A stretch of 64,000 bases of DNA, taken from Paraescarpia echinospica (taxonomy: Eukaryota; Annelida; Polychaeta; Sabellida; Siboglinidae). The number at the start of each line of letters is the position of its first letter. Position 1 is the stretch's first letter. Position numbers and translations under genes: made by a program. The stretch is from assembly GCA_020002185.1 (NCBI GenBank), contig CM034544.1, positions 37,043,862 through 37,107,861 on the forward strand, given 5' to 3'. A model generated the notes under the pieces. The model was not told the DNA's origin. It worked only from the letters and a program-made list of their open reading frames with translations, and did no database searches. Of this stretch, positions 50,262-62,562 are shown piece by piece.

Positions 50262-50438
50262 GTACAAACACCTGTCTCGGGTGTATCATAAATCTAGCAC
50301 CTGTCTCGGGTGTATCATGAACCCAACACCTGTCTCAGATATGTCAAACCCAACATCTGTCTCAGGTGTGTCATGAACCCAACACCTGTCTCAGGTGTGT
50401 CATGAACCTGTCTCAGGCGTGTCATGAACCTGTCTCAG
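50262..50438 (+). repeat. Minisatellite on AP3D1 acceptor, copy 2
   Basis: About six units of CACCTGTCTCAGGTGTGTCA immediately upstream of the MSDKYLQLQ exon; each unit carries a potential acceptor. Confidence 0.8.
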
Positions 50439-50599
50439 GTATGTCGATGTCGGACAAGTACCTGCAGCTGCAGCGTCAGCAGGAGGCGGAGAGACGGAGA
50501 CGGAAGGAGAAGAAGTCGAGGAAGAAGAAGGTTAGCTGTGACTAGGACGATGATCCCTCCGCCGTCATCTCTGTCAACATCGATTACAACGTACCAGAG
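50439..50599 (+). pseudogene. AP3D1: AP3D1 exon MSDKYLQLQ, copy 2
   Basis: 161 bp with a good acceptor (GTCTCAG) and donor (GAG/GTGAGG). The TAG at 50543-50545 between SCD and DDDPSAV is shared with copy 1. Confidence 0.88.
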
Positions 50600-51428
50600 G
50601 TGAGGACAAGGCTCTTATTTGTTGCCAATGTTGAATTAATAAAAAGTGTGTCCGTTAGCGCATGAATGGGTTGCATGCAATCCATTTGCATCAGTTCGTT
50701 TGCCATCTGGAGTTAATTCTCTGGGTGGAAATCTTGTTAAATATGTATACGTACATGGATGGATGTTCTCTGAGTTTACAGGGAGCCAACTTGTCAGATG
50801 ATGATGACTTGAAGGGTACTAAAGATGACCCACATAGACTTCTCAACATTAACCTATTATATTCTATTCTCCCGACAAGGGCCCCTCACAGGTTTCGGGC
50901 ATATTGCTTCACAGTGATGGACCATTCTTTAAAACGTTAATTTGTGTTTGTGTCTTGATCAGGTTGTAGTACTAGTCTGAATATTAACATATAGTTGCCT
51001 CACGTTGTGTTCACTTGCTTCTTTACACCATTGGCCTCTAATGTACCAATTTGTGATAGTTAATTTTTATTAAAAATATGATTTATAGAGACAATGCATA
51101 TTTTATTGTTAAAAGTTTACATTAGTTGAAAATGACAGGGAATCACAGACATGTAACACACATGTCTCACACATGTCTCACACAAAGTGACATACACATG
51201 AAACACTACGATGCACACATACATTCATACATATGCAAAGCATGTATGCATGCGCACATTCATGCATGCACTGCAAACACACACACACAACTTAAACACA
51301 CACACACACACACACACACATGCACATGCACATACACACGCACAAACAAAGACACACACACTCATACACAAGTGCACGTGCACACACACATACCCATGTT
51401 GAACCTCCTGTCCCCTTCCCCCTGGTAG

Positions 51429-51591
51429 ACCACTGCGAGATGAGGAGGTGATGCCTGTCCACACGTACCAGACTCTGCCGTCTCCACTCAGCGTGAAGGC
51501 CCCACCAGAGTCGGCCGCTGCCACAGCACTGGAAATAAAACACAGGAATGAACGAGAGAAGAAACACAGGAAGGACAAAAAGGAGAGGAAG
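51429..51591 (+). CDS. AP3D1: AP3D1 hinge exon, copy 2 (PLRDEEVMPVHTYQTLP)
   Basis: Same length and edges as 38755-38917, with few substitutions (VMPV, ALEIKHR) and no lesion. Confidence 0.87.
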
Positions 51592-52039
51592 GTAGGAGGG
51601 ACAGTTCATTTCAGTGTTTGTTTGGGAGAAATATTCATGTTTTTCAAATTTAGCAGCTAGCCAATGTAGTGGGAATCTAAGGGAGGTGACTTGAACGAAT
51701 GTAAAATGCTACACATTTTCATACTGTAAACTTTGTTGGTGAGTTATCTATGTATTAACACTCTAACATTGGAGTCTTGTAAGTGTATCTCCTTTGAGAC
51801 ATCAAGGTCTACTCACATCTTGCTACGTTCATATGTTGGCTTGAATGGTTTGTTTAGACCATTGGCCTCTGATCTACCAATTGACGATGCATTTTAGAAA
51901 ACAAAAAGATAAGTTTCTTTAGAGTTATTTTCTTTCATATCTTTTATATGTGTGACTTTCCGGATAGTCTTTTTTATTCAATTGAATGGTGATTCTCCAG
52001 ATGACACCAATGTAAATTATTAGTTTGTAGCTGCATCGG

Positions 52040-52464
52040 TGCGAGAGAGAGAGAGAGAGAGAGAGAGGAGGTTGGAGAGCGAGAGAGTGGGGAGAGAGGG
52101 AGAGTGAGAGAAAGAGAGAGTGAGAGAGGGAGGGAGGGAGAGAGAGAGAGGGAGTGAGAGAGAGGGAGGGAATGATGGAAGGAGAACAAGAGAGAGAGGG
52201 AGATTGAGAAGGGGGTAGGGAGAGAGGAATTGAGAGAGAGAGACGAAGAGAGAGGGAGTGAGAGAGAGAAAGAGGGGAGTGAGAGAGAGAGGGAGGGAGG
52301 GAGGGAGGGAAGGAGGGAGAACGAGAGAGAAAGAAATAGAGAGATCACTATATTCATCTCTGTTACCTCCCAGCATCAGAAGAAGAGCAAGATGGGTCAC
52401 CACCACCACTCCAAAAATGAGGGGGGATGGAAGGGGAGGGAGGGAGAGAGAGAGGGGAGGTGAG

Positions 52465-52505
<41 letters not shown>

Positions 52506-52850
52506 GGAGGTAAGAGAGAGTGAGAGAAAGAGAGAGAGAGGGGGGAGAGATGTGGGATAGGGGATAGCGAGGGAGAATGAGAGAAAGAGAGGGAGGGAGG
52601 GATGGAGAGCGGGAGTGAGAGAGAGGGAGGGAGGGATGGAAGGAGAACGAGAGACAGGGAGGGAGATTGAGAGGGGGGTAGGGAGAGAGGGATCGAGAGA
52701 CAGAGAGAGAGGGAGGGAGTGAGAGAGAGAGATGGTGGGAGGGAAGGAGGGAGAACGAGAGAGATGGAGGGAGATTGAGAGAGGGTAGGGAGAGAGAGAT
52801 TGAGAGACAGAGAGAGGGAGGGAGGGAGGGAGAGAGAGAGGGAGAGTGAG
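52040..52850 (+). repeat. (GA)n/GGGAGG polypurine tracts
   Basis: The counterpart of the polypyrimidine tracts in copy 1, shorter here because the 1034 bp duplication is absent. Confidence 0.9.
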
Positions 52851-53461
52851 AGATCACTATATTTATCTCTGTTGCCTCCCAACATGAGAAGAACGGCAAG
52901 AAGGTCCACCATCACTCCCAAGATGACAGTCCCAGTCTCCTCATCGCCACGTCCAATGGTACTGACCAGCCAATGACCCCTGATGACATGACAGTGTCCT
53001 CTGATATGAATCACTTTGCCGAAAAGGTAATCTTGAAAGTACTACAAACTACTCCATTTGATTTTTTTTGCACGAACATGGCAGTTGATTCTCTCTTTAC
53101 AAATTTATGATCAACTTTTTAATCAGTCCTATTGTTACGGTAGAAAACTTCAATTATGTGACAGTTGTGCCTTTTTGCTATTGGCATGAACTTTGAACTG
53201 AACTGATGTAGTAGTTTTACTGACATTTGGCATTGTTCCAAACGTCCAATCCCCTTTATAAACACCCATGCCTGCTGTTTTTCTCTTCAGTGCTATATTT
53301 CGGATTATGTTTTGATGAATTAGATAGACAATTTTTAACATCAGGTCATGCCTGTTTTTTTTTACCATATTCTACACTATTTTCGAAAGTGAACCTCCCG
53401 TCAGTCACACAAGTGTGAGAAAATGTTTTAATGAAATTGTAAAATGCCTTTGAGCAGTTTA

Positions 53462-53772
53462 AGCTGAAAGACAGAAGACAAAGGTCATAGACGTGATAAA
53501 ACAAATGAGAAGACAGAAGTGGACCTGGACAGGGCACATTAGCAGACTATGAGATAACCGATGGACATCGCATATGGCAACCTGGAGACCTTACGAAGGG
53601 AAACGATCTAGAGAAAGACATGCGAGACGATGGAGAGACGAACTAGACGAGTACTGGAAGGGCACCATCTGGCAGAGGATAGCGTAAGACAGGCAGATTT
53701 GGAAACGACATGCTGAGGCCTTCCCCCAACCGCTGGACACTCCGGCTGAACAATAACGATGATGATGAAGAG
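53462..53772 (+). mobile_element. RTE-like LINE 3' fragment, copy 2
   Basis: Reads WTWTGHISRL, NRWTSHMATWRPYEGKR and RRWRDELDEYWKGTIWQR, then a GAT-rich tail. Counterpart of 35375-35690. Confidence 0.78.
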
Positions 53773-53787
53773 ATGTTGTTTTCATAG

Positions 53788-53912
53788 ACAGATGACGGGA
53801 ACTTCTGGCTGTCAGGGTCCGCCCAACATGTCCTCTCAGCTTTCTCCGCAGCCGGTGAACTCTCACCCCCTGCCCTCGCGACCCGACTGCCCCCCGTGCT
53901 CCCGAGAAACAT
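53788..53912 (+). pseudogene. AP3D1: AP3D1 exon NFWLSGSA, interrupted by CR1
   Basis: Open from the TTTTCATAG acceptor for 41 codons (TDDGNFWLSGSAQHVL...), then the CR1 tail begins directly after GAGAAACAT. Copy 1 continues GTTGGCGTCGAC at that point. Confidence 0.88.
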
Positions 53913-56900
53913 TTAACAAGATTTAACAAGATTGCCATCCAGAGAATTAACTCTAGATGGCAGGTGGACAAGGAAGCCCTTTGGCTTATCGAGAGTCCAA
54001 CCCTTTTATCTACATATATCCAGCCCTTCTGAGGTATATGTCGATTTTATTTTAAAACATATTCACACTACTAGCACTCACACAATCATCAGATAATCTG
54101 TTCCATTCATTCACAGTCCTTTGTGAAAATGAGAACTTTCTCACGTCTAATCTACACTGCTCCTTTACTAATGTAACTTCATGTCCTCTAGTCTTTCTAT
54201 CTTTCTTAACTGAAAAAAACATATTTCTATCAATATTTTCATAACCATTCAATATTTTAAACACTTCTATCTGATCTCCTCTCAATCTCCTGGTCTCTAG
54301 TGTTGTTAAACCACATTCTTTTAAGCGTTTTTATAACTAAGATCCCTCAGTTTTGGTATCATTTTAGTCGCTCTCCTCTGTACTCTTTCTAGCATATCTA
54401 TGTCCTTCTTGCGGTATGGCCTCCACGCTTGTATACAATATTCTAAATGAGGCCTAACTATTGTTTTGTACAGCGGTATTGTTAGTTCTTTTTCTTTATA
54501 TGCTATATTTCGCCTAATCAATCCAAGGATTTGATTTCCTTTTGAAGCAGCAATTCCACACTGCTCTGAAACCTTCATGTCAGCACTAATTGTCAGCCCT
54601 AAGTCTTTTTCTTTTACAGTAGTATTTAGTACAGTTCCCCCCCTTGTATATTCTACATATCTGTTCCCATGTCCTGTGTGAAGGCATTTACATTTCACAA
54701 AATTGAACAACATTTGCCACTTTTCAGACCATTTGATCAACCTGTCAAGATCATCTTGTAAATGCTGTCTACCTCCATCACTTTTAATCCTTCTAAACAC
54801 TTTTGTATCATCTGCAAATTTCAACACCTTGCTAGCTATATCATCGTACAAATTGTTTATATATATTAAGAATAATATAGGTCCCAGTACTGATCCCTGT
54901 GGAACCCCACTCAAAACTGATTTCCAGTTTGAAGCCTCCCCATCAACAACTACCCGTTGTCTTCTGTCAATCAGCCATTTTTTTATTCAGTTAATTATAC
55001 CATTTCCTATGCCATGGGCCTTTAGTTTAAGCAGTAATCTTTGATGTGGCACTTTGTCAAAAGCTTTTTGAAAATCTAAGTAGATGATATCTACTGGTGA
55101 TCCATCATCTACCCACTTAGTGATATCTTCCAAAAAACATAACATATTTGTTAAGCATGACCTTGCTTTTAGAAACCCATGTTGAGATGGGTTTATCAAG
55201 TTATGTTTAACAAGAAAATCCACCATGTGATCTTTAATTAGTCTTTCTAATAATTTGCAAATCACTGATGTTAAACTCACTGGTCTATAGTTCTCTGACT
55301 TGTTTCTCGAACCTTTTTTAAATAACGGTATAATGTTTGCTTCTTTCCATTCTAAAGGAACCACTCCCTCTTTTAATGACAAGTTGAAAACTGTTGCAAG
55401 CGGTATGCTAATTTGTTCTACAATTTCCAATAGTAGTTTGGGTGGAATACCATCCACTCCAGGTGATTTATTATCCTTCATAGCCCTAATTTTCTTAGCT
55501 ACCATTTCTGGGGTTACTATTAACTATCTTAAATAGTCTGATTCTGCCCCCTTGAACTTAGCCTCTGGTACTGGCAGTGAACTAGTCTCTTCTCTGATAA
55601 ACACTGAACTAAAATACTCATTCAGGTCTTCTGCCATTAAGAATCCTTCTGATGTTATATTACCTTATCCTGAACTTTCTGTTTGCTTCGAACATACGCA
55701 TAAAAACTCTTGCTGTCATGTTTTATATTACAAGCTAATTTATGTTCATAGCTTCTCTTTGAATTTCTAATTTCAGCTGTAGCTTGGTTTAGTGCTTCTT
55801 TATAAATGTTGTAGTCTTCGTCATTTCCAGTTCGTCTATATGACTTCCATATCATTTGTTTATACTTAATTTTTGTAATGGCTTCTTTCAATAAGTGTTT
55901 CTTTTTGGACCGTTTCCCGTGTTTTTTTAAGGGAACAAATTTGACGATGATGCATTCAATTTCACTCTTTAAGATATTCCAGCATTCTGTTGCTGTCTTA
56001 TTCTTCAGTGTGTTATTCCAGTCTATCTTTGCTAAATACTTCCTTATGTCCTTATATTTTCCTTTGTGGAAATTTCTCCTGTACTGCTTTTTACTATTCC
56101 TTTCTGATTTTACTTTTATGGTAAAATGTATCTGGTTGTGATCACTATTCCCCAGTGGCTCACATATCCTGACATTGTCAACTAATTTATTCTGTGAGGA
56201 CAAAACTATATCTAACACATTCTCTCCCCTGGTTGGTTCTAGCTCATGTTGAGAAAGGAAACTATCTTGTACTAAAACTAAAAAATTGAGGTCCTCACTA
56301 CCCATACTCTGTAGAGATTTCCATTTTATATGCCCATGGTTGAAATCCCCCATAATAACATAGTTCCGTTTGTTCACTTCCCTTATAGCTTTTTGTATTT
56401 TTTCATTCTCTTCTATGCTTATGTTTGGACTTCGATAAACTAATCCAACCGTTAACGTTGAGTTTCCTGTAACTATGTTACACCAAACAGCTTCTTCGCA
56501 ATCTGCTTCTCTGTCTAATTTTATTTCATAAGCCTGGATAGATTCTTTAATATATAAAATAACTCCATCTCCCCTTCTTCCTATTCTATCTTTCCTAAAC
56601 ATTACATATCCTGTCAGTCCCAATTCGGCATCTGATACATCGGTGGTTGCCCATGATTCGGTTATACCTGTTATGTGAGGGTCAATATCTTCTACCATAA
56701 TGTTTAGTTCATTTCTTTTGTTTACTATACTCCTTGCATTTAAACAAACACATTTATATCCAGCTTCAGAACAGTTTTCCAGAGTGTTCTTTGCTGAATT
56801 ATTTTTGCTGTATTTATCTATTCCTCCAGTTTTAGGCTTCTCTGCGAGTCCCCCCTGCGAATTTAGTTTAAATAGATGCAGCCTGTCCCACTGTCAACAG

Positions 56901-57187
56901 ATCTCAGCAGATTCTCTGAGAATACTGCTGCCCCCTTTCCAGTTAGATGGAGGCCATCTCTCATGTACATATCTTCTCTTCCAACAAAGTACCACCATAA
57001 ATCTATGAATCACTACTGGCAAAATTCCTGAGAGAACAACCTGTTACACTCTTGTCTTCTTTAGCTTCCTTACTAGATGTCTGTACTTCTGAACTATCCC
57101 AGTTGTTCACTCCTTGTCTGCATTGTTTGTCCCTACATGTACTAGTATAGACCCTCTCTTGCCATGCCCCAATACCTTCTCTACCCT
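53913..57187 (-). mobile_element. CR1 LINE (-) inserted in AP3D1 copy 2
   Basis: 5'-truncated CR1 of about 3.3 kb. From the right: esterase ORF1 part (ILVHVGTNNADKE), a deletion to FIDLWWYFVGRED and RDGLHLT, then ORF2 with VMVEDIDPHITGITESW, endonuclease, and RT motifs YLDFQKAFDKVPHQR, SGVPQGSVLGPILF and LKFADDTKVF, then the tail of AATCTTGTTAA units. ORF2 has only a few shifts and stops, so this copy is younger than the one at 1-2198. Confidence 0.92.
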
Positions 57188-57656
57188 CCCTGAATGAATG
57201 AATGAATTGCCAAGGTAGAACACAGTTCAAAAGATTTTAGGATGTCTTTGAATTAAATATAACCACAGGAAATACATAACAAGAAAGCAAATTTTAAATA
57301 CCCTCTAATTGTGGTCTTGAAACAATGAGTAACAATTGCATAACAGATGGCCTTGAGACCGAATGAAAACAACAGAATCTAGATGTTTGCAATAAAAATT
57401 GGGTGCAGAGAATTTCATACGACAATTAAGATGGGAAGATTGTGAGGTGCAAGAAAGGCTGAGGATGATTAATAGTGGAGGGAGAAGGCTGTTGATGGGG
57501 AGAAATAGTGGAGGGAGAAGGCTGTTGATGTGGAGAAATAGTGGAGGGAGAAGGCTGTCGATGGGGAGAAATTGCAAAGGTCGTCAACAAAAGCAGTGCA
57601 GCAGTGTAAGAATTACTGGTAGTCGGCTCACTCCTTTATAAGGGGAACTTTGAGAA
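57188..57656. repeat. (GAAT)n start, unclassified sequence, and a 33 bp tandem repeat
   Basis: GAATGAATGAAT abuts the CR1 truncation. At 57467-57575 three units of 33 bp (GGAGGGAGAAGGCTGTTGAT core) repeat in frame on the + strand (NSGGRRLLMGR). Confidence 0.7.
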
Positions 57657-58335
57657 AGACAGACAGACAGACAGACAGACAGACAGTATTTATTTTAACC
57701 ATTATAAGCACATAAACTACAATATAATATTCATTGTAAGGTCAGTGAGGCACCCATTAAAACAGTTATATGCCGCTATCATGGGAGCCACCCTACTGAT
57801 GTAACATAATTATATGATTATCACGTGATCAATTATATATGCATACATATATGTGTATACATAGTATACACATAAATTAGTTTAAACAAATGCAAAGTCA
57901 TGTCTAGTTTAAGAATGACAGATGTAACAGAAATATGACAACATGATTCATAATTCTTGATAAAGTAATTTTTTGTATAAGTGAAAAAACAGATAAGCTA
58001 TATGTAGAAATTTTATCACGGATGATATTTGGAGTATTCTTAACAGTTTGTATAATGTTGTGTCTGATGTACGTTTTTGCATATTGATGATCAACTCTGG
58101 GAATAAATAAGTTGTTTTTACCACATGTGTTGTATCGGTGAATTGCAAAGTTGCATGTGTATGGAATACGACTGAAGTATTCTGGTATAAGCTTGTTGAT
58201 CAATTTGTAATAAAATTTGAGCTGTTGGAGTCATCCAACTTAAGAAATTTACATTCTTTGAAGATGGGATCTGTGTGAGAATTGTACGGACATAATTGTA
58301 CTTCTAAACTTGGTGTTGTCATGGTTGTCGGATTG
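57657..58335 (-). mobile_element. L2/Daphne-like LINE 3' end with (GTCT)n tail
   Basis: The - strand reads CPYNSHTDPIFKECKFLKL, then IHRYNTCGKNNLFIPRVDHQ and FSLIQKITLSRI. This is the C-terminal portion after the RT in L2/Daphne-type LINEs (HTYNTR...LFIPR...). The 3' tail is a GTCT run seen as (AGAC)n at 57657-57687. Confidence 0.72.
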
Positions 58336-58344
58336 AGATAATTA

Positions 58345-58445
58345 AGTACATGCACACCCATATGCATGCACACAAACAAACACCCTCATACACACACACA
58401 CACGCATGCACACATGCACGCATACACAAACACACACACACACAG
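58345..58445 (+). repeat. (CA)n-rich tract
   Basis: CACACA and CATGCA words next to the LINE fragment. Confidence 0.8.
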
Positions 58446-59165
58446 TTGTGTAGTTTCTTGATTTTACGCAGACAAATTCACTGCCTCCTAATGGTTCCAT
58501 CCTCTGAAAGTGTTTATTTCACCCATAATACATTTAACTCTCTCTTCTTCCTCTCCTAATGCATTTTTGAGTTAACTGTATCGCCAGCTTCTTTTCAGCA
58601 GTCTTCCGTAAACCTGCAAATTAGCAATGGAAACGAAATAAAGCCATAAGTTACACTTGCAGCCAAAGAGCATTTTAGACACCTAGATGTATTTATGCAA
58701 CGTGTGCGTATGGCGCATGCACGACTGCTTTGATTTCCTCGACTCCAGCCTCTGTGGGGATTACAGGCAATTTCCTGTGAACTTGTGATGCCCAATGTTG
58801 ATATGAATAAAGCCTGCCTGACTAGTCTTTCGAAGATGCATCACTGAATGTGTGGCTCTGTACAGATTTGCATTGAGAGACTGAGAGGTGAGGCTGCTTG
58901 TGGCTGTCATCAGATCGCTACGACTCGTCTCAAGCATGCCTCATTTACCAGCAGACACAATCGGGAGTTTTTCTCCTCAGGTTTCTCGAGAGAGAAAAAC
59001 GTTTTTCCCAGTGACCAACTAACCTAACATGTTGGCTTTAGTCCACATACATTATGACAAGAATATGTTAGATTCTGTAGTATTTTCTCTGCTGACATTT
59101 TAAAATGTTTTATCTAAGATGCAGTGGCTATTTCTACTTTAATCGGTGAATTATTTTGTCATAGT
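58446..59165. other. No gene recognised
   Basis: No frame or repeat I can identify. Confidence 0.45.
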
Positions 59166-60400
59166 CTGGTGCTTGTTGTCTTTGTTTATACTAGTTCTTG
59201 TTTATTGCGGGACTTGACTTTGTTTATTACTAGTTTGTTCTTGTTTATTGCTGGACTTGTCTTTGTTTATACTAGTTTGTTCTTGTTTATTGCGGGACTT
59301 GTCTTTGTTTATTACTAGTTTGTTCTTGTTTATTGTGGGACTTGTCTTTGTTTTTACTAGTTTGTTCTTGTTTATTATTGGACTTGTCTTTGTTTATACT
59401 AGTTTGTTCTTGTTTATTGCGGGACTTGTCTTTGTTTATTACTAGTTTGTTCTTGTTTATTGCTGGACTTGTCTTTGTTTATTACTAGTTTGTTCTTGTT
59501 TATTGCGGGACTTGTCTTTGTTTATTACTAGTTTGTTCTTGTTTATTGCGGGACTTGTCTTTGTTTATTACTAGTTTGTTCTTGTTTATTGCTGGACTTG
59601 TCTTTGTTTATTACTAGTTTGTTCTTGTTTATTGCGGGACTTGTCTTTGTTTATTACTAGTTTGTTCTTGTTTATTGCGGGACTTGTCTTTGTTTATTAC
59701 TAGTTTGTTCTTGTTTATTGCTGGACTTGTCTTTGTTTATTACTAGTTTGTTCTTGTTTATTGCGGGACTTGTCTTTGTTTATTACTAGTTTGTTCTTGT
59801 TTATTGCGGGACTTGTCTTTGTTTATTACTAGTTTGTTCTTGTTTATTGCTGGACTTGTCTTTGTTTATTACTAGTTTGTTCTTGTTTATTGCGGGACTT
59901 GTCTTTGTTTATACTAGTTTGTTCTTGTTTATTGCTGGACTTGTCTTTGTTTATTACTAGTTTGTTCTTGTTTATTGTGGGACTTGTCTTTGTTTATTAC
60001 TAGTTTGTTCTTGTTTATTGCTGGACTTGTCTTTGTTTATTACTAGTTTGTTCTTGTTTATTGCAGTACTTGTCTTTGTTTATACTAGTTTTTTCTTGTT
60101 TATTGCTGGACTTGTCTTTGTTTATACTAGTTTGTTCTTGTTTATTGCTGGACTTGTCTTTGTTTATTACTAGTTTGTTCTTGTTTATTGCTGGACTAGT
60201 CTTTGTTTATTACTAGTTTGTTCTTGTTTATTGCTGGACTTGTCTTTGTTTATTATTAGTTTGTTCTTGTTTATTGCGGGACTTGTCTTTGTTTATTACT
60301 AGTTTGTTCTTGTTTATTGCTGGACTTGTCTTTGTTTATTACTAATTTGTTCTTGTTTATTGCTGGACTTGTCTGCTTATTACTAGTTTGTTCTTGTTTT
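59166..60400 (+). repeat. 43 bp minisatellite, about 28 units
   Basis: The unit is ACTTGTCTTTGTTTATTACT then AGTTTGTTCTTGTTTATTGC and GGG or TGG. From 59417 to 59890 the variants cycle TGG, GGG, GGG, a 129 bp higher-order period. Units decay at both ends. Confidence 0.95.
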
Positions 60401-61562
60401 TGCTAGTGGTTAGTCCTTGTATATTGCTAGTATTTTGTGCACTATTTAATGCTGGTTAATTCCTTATTTATTGCTAGTTTTGTCTTTATTCATTGCTTGT
60501 TTGTCCTTGTATATTTTTAATGTTTATTTCATGTTTAGTGTTACTTTATTCCTAGTTTATTTATTGTTGTCCTTTTATGTCATGTTTATTGCTCATTCTG
60601 TCAGAGTTTGTTGCTAATTTTATCCTTGTTCATTGCAAGTTTTGTTATTTTGTGTCTTAATGAGTAATTATGATAATTTCATTTTGATCTACGGTAGCTT
60701 TAATTCTTTACATTTTGTAGCTTCGTCATTGTTGACCTTTGACCATTTGACCTTTTTACACTTGAGAGTTATCATTGACCTAGGTAGTTCTGTTTTTGAC
60801 CTTTGTGTATTTTAATCTTTTTAGTTTTGTGATGGTCCCTTGTTACTCTTTCTTGTCCTATGCAGATTTGGTCAAGCACAGGCAGATTTTTTATGGACCA
60901 TTTAGCATGGACATACCATTTGTCAGCAGTATACGTTAATCTATATCAATTTATCTACAGTTAGTTGACAGTTGTGCTGATTTCCTGGAACATCATGAAG
61001 TGAATGTTGATTAACCTGACCCAGTAGTGGATTGACTGCGACAGTTGATAGTGCACATGGGTCAGAATCAGACAATCTTGTATTATATATTTATATAATA
61101 TATATATATATACATTACAGCTTTAACTGATGAATCACATTAATGAAAAACAACAGATAAACACAGTCAATAAAAGAAACTGCGTATCAGGCAAAGTACA
61201 TAAATGTCATTCAGAGCAACATAGGACTCGGAAAGGTAACTTACCATATTTTCAAAACTATGAATGTAACCGAGTCCGGAAGCAATTTACATGCTAATAC
61301 ATAAATGAAGTTACAGGTTGATTAATATATATGCAACTTTTAAGACCAAAATTAGTCGCTGCCTTAGAATCACAGGAGATTTACTTTATATATAACTAAT
61401 TTAATGGTACTCTTGTCATTGTCACTATGGAGGCAGCGTGTGTCTATGTGGAAAGAAACCTCAGCGAATTTCCATTGGTGGCATAGCATTTCTAGGGATG
61501 TATGGACAAGCTGTATAATGAGTTTCCAGGTGGAGACATGTCAGTCCAACGGAGGTCAGAGA
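60401..61562. other. No gene recognised
   Basis: T-rich sequence fading out of the minisatellite, then AT-rich DNA with a TATATA tract at 61080-61115, up to the gap. Confidence 0.5.
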
Positions 61563-62562
61563 NNNNNNNNNNNNNNNNNNNNNNNNNNNNNNNNNNNNNN
61601 NNNNNNNNNNNNNNNNNNNNNNNNNNNNNNNNNNNNNNNNNNNNNNNNNNNNNNNNNNNNNNNNNNNNNNNNNNNNNNNNNNNNNNNNNNNNNNNNNNNN
61701 NNNNNNNNNNNNNNNNNNNNNNNNNNNNNNNNNNNNNNNNNNNNNNNNNNNNNNNNNNNNNNNNNNNNNNNNNNNNNNNNNNNNNNNNNNNNNNNNNNNN
61801 NNNNNNNNNNNNNNNNNNNNNNNNNNNNNNNNNNNNNNNNNNNNNNNNNNNNNNNNNNNNNNNNNNNNNNNNNNNNNNNNNNNNNNNNNNNNNNNNNNNN
61901 NNNNNNNNNNNNNNNNNNNNNNNNNNNNNNNNNNNNNNNNNNNNNNNNNNNNNNNNNNNNNNNNNNNNNNNNNNNNNNNNNNNNNNNNNNNNNNNNNNNN
62001 NNNNNNNNNNNNNNNNNNNNNNNNNNNNNNNNNNNNNNNNNNNNNNNNNNNNNNNNNNNNNNNNNNNNNNNNNNNNNNNNNNNNNNNNNNNNNNNNNNNN
62101 NNNNNNNNNNNNNNNNNNNNNNNNNNNNNNNNNNNNNNNNNNNNNNNNNNNNNNNNNNNNNNNNNNNNNNNNNNNNNNNNNNNNNNNNNNNNNNNNNNNN
62201 NNNNNNNNNNNNNNNNNNNNNNNNNNNNNNNNNNNNNNNNNNNNNNNNNNNNNNNNNNNNNNNNNNNNNNNNNNNNNNNNNNNNNNNNNNNNNNNNNNNN
62301 NNNNNNNNNNNNNNNNNNNNNNNNNNNNNNNNNNNNNNNNNNNNNNNNNNNNNNNNNNNNNNNNNNNNNNNNNNNNNNNNNNNNNNNNNNNNNNNNNNNN
62401 NNNNNNNNNNNNNNNNNNNNNNNNNNNNNNNNNNNNNNNNNNNNNNNNNNNNNNNNNNNNNNNNNNNNNNNNNNNNNNNNNNNNNNNNNNNNNNNNNNNN
62501 NNNNNNNNNNNNNNNNNNNNNNNNNNNNNNNNNNNNNNNNNNNNNNNNNNNNNNNNNNNNNN
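61563..62562. other. Assembly gap, 1000 N
   Basis: Exactly 1000 N. Confidence 1.

Larger units (their letters stand above)
48570..53912 (+). pseudogene. AP3D1: AP3D1 hinge region, copy 2, truncated at both ends
   Basis: An inverted duplicate of 35211-41737. The exons are 48722-48781, 49169-49226, 50439-50599, 50782-50856, 51429-51591, 52374-52421 (partial type), 52883-53026 and 53788-53912. It starts abruptly in the intron before the SRTYENEV exon, so it has no trunk, and it ends in a CR1. Private lesions are a one-base deletion in the first exon (GAGTAAAA for GAGGTAAAA), loss of the donor of the GANLSDDDD exon by a deletion of about 20 bp at 50857, acceptor CAG to CAA at 52880-52882, and the CR1 insertion. 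It keeps the GT donor that copy 1 lost at the MSDKYLQLQ exon. Confidence 0.87.
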
